Below, piece after piece: positions 61,870-64,000 of a DNA stretch of 64,000 nt (position 1 is the first letter of the stretch; the number at the start of each line of letters is the position of its first letter). The position numbers and the translations under genes are program-made. The DNA lies in contig OZ023273.1 in NCBI GenBank assembly GCA_964007475.1, positions 46,501,525 to 46,565,524 of the forward strand. The letters are read 5' to 3'. Source of the DNA: Hybos culiciformis (Eukaryota > Arthropoda > Insecta > Diptera > Hybotidae). A model generated the notes under the pieces. That model searched no databases, was not told where the DNA came from, and saw nothing but the letters and a program-made list of their open reading frames with translations.

Positions 61870-64000
61870 CACAAATTTTGGAAATACGTATAGTTTATTT
61901 AAAACGACAAAATGAAAAAATTACACTTTTATTTATAATTTTCTGGGCAAAATTAAATGTGTTTGAATAGATTGAAAATCGCCTATAATATGAGTGAATA
62001 TAGTTTTAAATTTCGGCCCTGTATTGCTTTACACAAGATAAATACTTTTTGCCTACAATTTCTCACCTTAAAGATTTAGGTGTTAAAAATATACACCTTA
62101 TTCTAGTTTTAAAAGAAACAATTAAATGCTTGACATTTTGCAATAAGTTCTGATAACTATTAGAGTTGCTGAAATTTAATAATTTCTTGTTCAAATGAAT
62201 TCAATATATTACATACTTGTATATTATATACTTACTTACATGAAATCTTCTGTTCAATGACATTCACATTAGATATTTCTTTGTATTTAAATATAAAATA
62301 TCCTCATGACAAAATTTGACCTGCATTGCAATGTGCAATTATTGTATAAATTTTTGTTTAATTCTATAAACGAGCATATCGATGATCACTAGTGGAATCT
62401 GAGTACTGGAGACAAGTGAGGAAATCAAATTTACTTTAATTCATTCTGTTCAACTTAAACTCAAAAGTTTGCCACTTTTATATGTTAAGACAATTTTCAT
62501 AGTAATCGTAATCAAACCAAAAGTTATACTGCATAGTATATTTTTGGAATAAGAACTATAACTTATGTCCTAAACAAAAAAAAAAGTTTATTTTTTCTTC
62601 AAACTTTCTGCTTAAGATATATTCGTATCTATATTGTAAAAATTAATATTTTTACGATTAATATTTTTTACAGAAAATGTCCATTTGTTTTTAAATTGCC
62701 CAGCTTCTGAAAGTTTATTTTCTTGAATCACGAATTCTTGTGTTTTAAATGAAACTAAAATAACTCCTGGTGGTTTGCTCGCATAAAGAAAATTTTCTGA
62801 TTTTACTTTATGGGAAATTAATCATTTCTTTCCTTTTTTTCGAAAAGTTTAAATGTGCACTATATAAATAAAATCTCATTTATTATAAATTATCATATTT
62901 TATAGATCATATTGAATTATTCAGTTTTGTATATTTGTTATTATTATTAATCAATTTTTTGTTAAATTTAGTAATATTTATATTTGAATTCGTATTAAAG
63001 AGCAACCAAATATTCATTGCAATTCGACAAAAACTCACGTTTCCGAAAAGCAAAAGAATAAAACACATTTTTTTACGACGCTTTATTCTACAAAACTGAG
63101 AATATAAATTCATGTTCAATAATTTCAACTCCTTTTATAATTTTAAATTGTTTCTTTACAATCATTATTTTCTAATATTTTAAACAATTTTTACTAAGTT
63201 TGTGATCCCGACATTAATGTCAAAATCAGTTATTATTCTTAAAACATTTAACTTATATCAGGTCTATACAAACAAGCTTACTGACAATAACAAAAATAAT
63301 AAATAAATCCTTCGTATCCTTCAATTAATTTCAAATGTTTGATTTAAAACAAATATAAAAAAACTATTAAAAATAAAAAATAAAAGGAATTTAGTTTGTT
63401 AAATAAAAATTAAGTGAATATTTATGGCATTATTTAATATATTTTATTTCGTGAGAAATGATTTAATTATTATACATTTTATTTCTGTTTTAATTTATCT
63501 TGTTGGAGGTTTTGCGATTAAAAAAGAAATAATTAAATTTAATTTCAAAATAAAGCAAAGTGCACCGCAAAATGTATTTAAATTGCAATTAGAATATTCT
63601 TAAATGAATTTGATTTTTAATTTATTTATTGAAAAACTTGAGAAACCTTTGAAAGACATCAAATACAGAATTAGATTGTTTAATAATTATTGTTACAGGT
63701 GGGTCCACATGAGTTAGTACTATTCGACTTGTAATAAATTTAATTATTATTTATTAAGTTAATAAAAATTATTGTCAATTATTAGTATTTTACTCCCTTA
63801 TTTCGATAATTATTTTTTAATTTAAATCTATTAGTATTAGTTATTTTTATATTACATTCAATACATAAATAAAAATATAATGCATCAAATATATTTATAT
63901 AAACATGTTATAAGTTTGAAAAATTTGGTCTTTTGAAAGTTGCTTCCAAGCGTTTGCTAGTATAACTATTTGAAAACTCGTGAAAAAATAATTCCTTGAA
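61870..64000. other. AT-rich non-coding stretch to the window end
   Basis: There is no supported gene or bounded element. The frame at 62907-63128 on the minus strand has background composition. Confidence 0.5.

Overview
The window is about 64 kb of very AT-rich eukaryotic nuclear DNA, most likely from an insect or related arthropod. It holds a CsRn1-type Ty3/gypsy LTR retrotransposon with an insect-style TATA/TCAGT promoter, a tRNA-derived SINE, several hAT families, PIF/Harbinger-like and pogo-like MITEs, and a DINE/Helentron-like repeat family. I found no convincing host protein-coding exon, no intact tRNA or rRNA gene, no CRISPR array and no bacterial or viral gene cluster. It reads as an intergenic region or a very long intron populated by mobile elements.

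Layout. 1-500: an array of perfect hairpins, then a low-complexity tract. 723-5180: an LTR retrotransposon with gag (one in-frame stop), a -1 frameshift heptamer (A AAA AAC), a pol frame open over its full length, a polypurine tract and a 3' LTR; no 5' LTR is recognisable here. 6367-6594: a SINE with a 12-bp target-site duplication (TSD). 10035-10501: a pogo-like MITE with TA TSD. 12381-13559: a decayed hAT element (8-bp TSD) carrying a transposase fragment and a nested MITE with TAA TSD. 22912-23080: an unidentified retroposon-like insert with a 13-bp TSD. 30105-30489: a GGAGTC-rich hAT-like element. 42200-42626 and 61655-61866: two more MITEs with TAA TSD. 50643-51247: a long-inverted-arm element with 8-bp TSD. 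51677-54469: a full-length but broken hAT transposon with recognisable transposase, into which a second hAT MITE family (51740-52294) has jumped; a sister copy of that MITE lies inverted at 58340-58883 inside an older dispersed repeat. 59581-59922: a MITE with 43-45-bp perfect inverted repeats.

The most unusual family has three copies (8133-8557, 20686-21183 inverted, 37028-37780). The ends are conserved, a long subterminal hairpin keeps its fold while its sequence drifts, and the central tandem repeats differ completely from copy to copy (28-29, 31 and 62 bp periods).

The layers can be ordered: the 51.7-54.5 kb hAT and the 58.3-59.3 kb repeat are old, and the hAT MITE copies inside them are young (few differences between copies, perfect TSDs). 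The LTR retrotransposon also looks young because its roughly 3 kb pol frame has no stop. The long stretches between elements are AT-rich with poly(A)/poly(T) tracts and small microsatellites.
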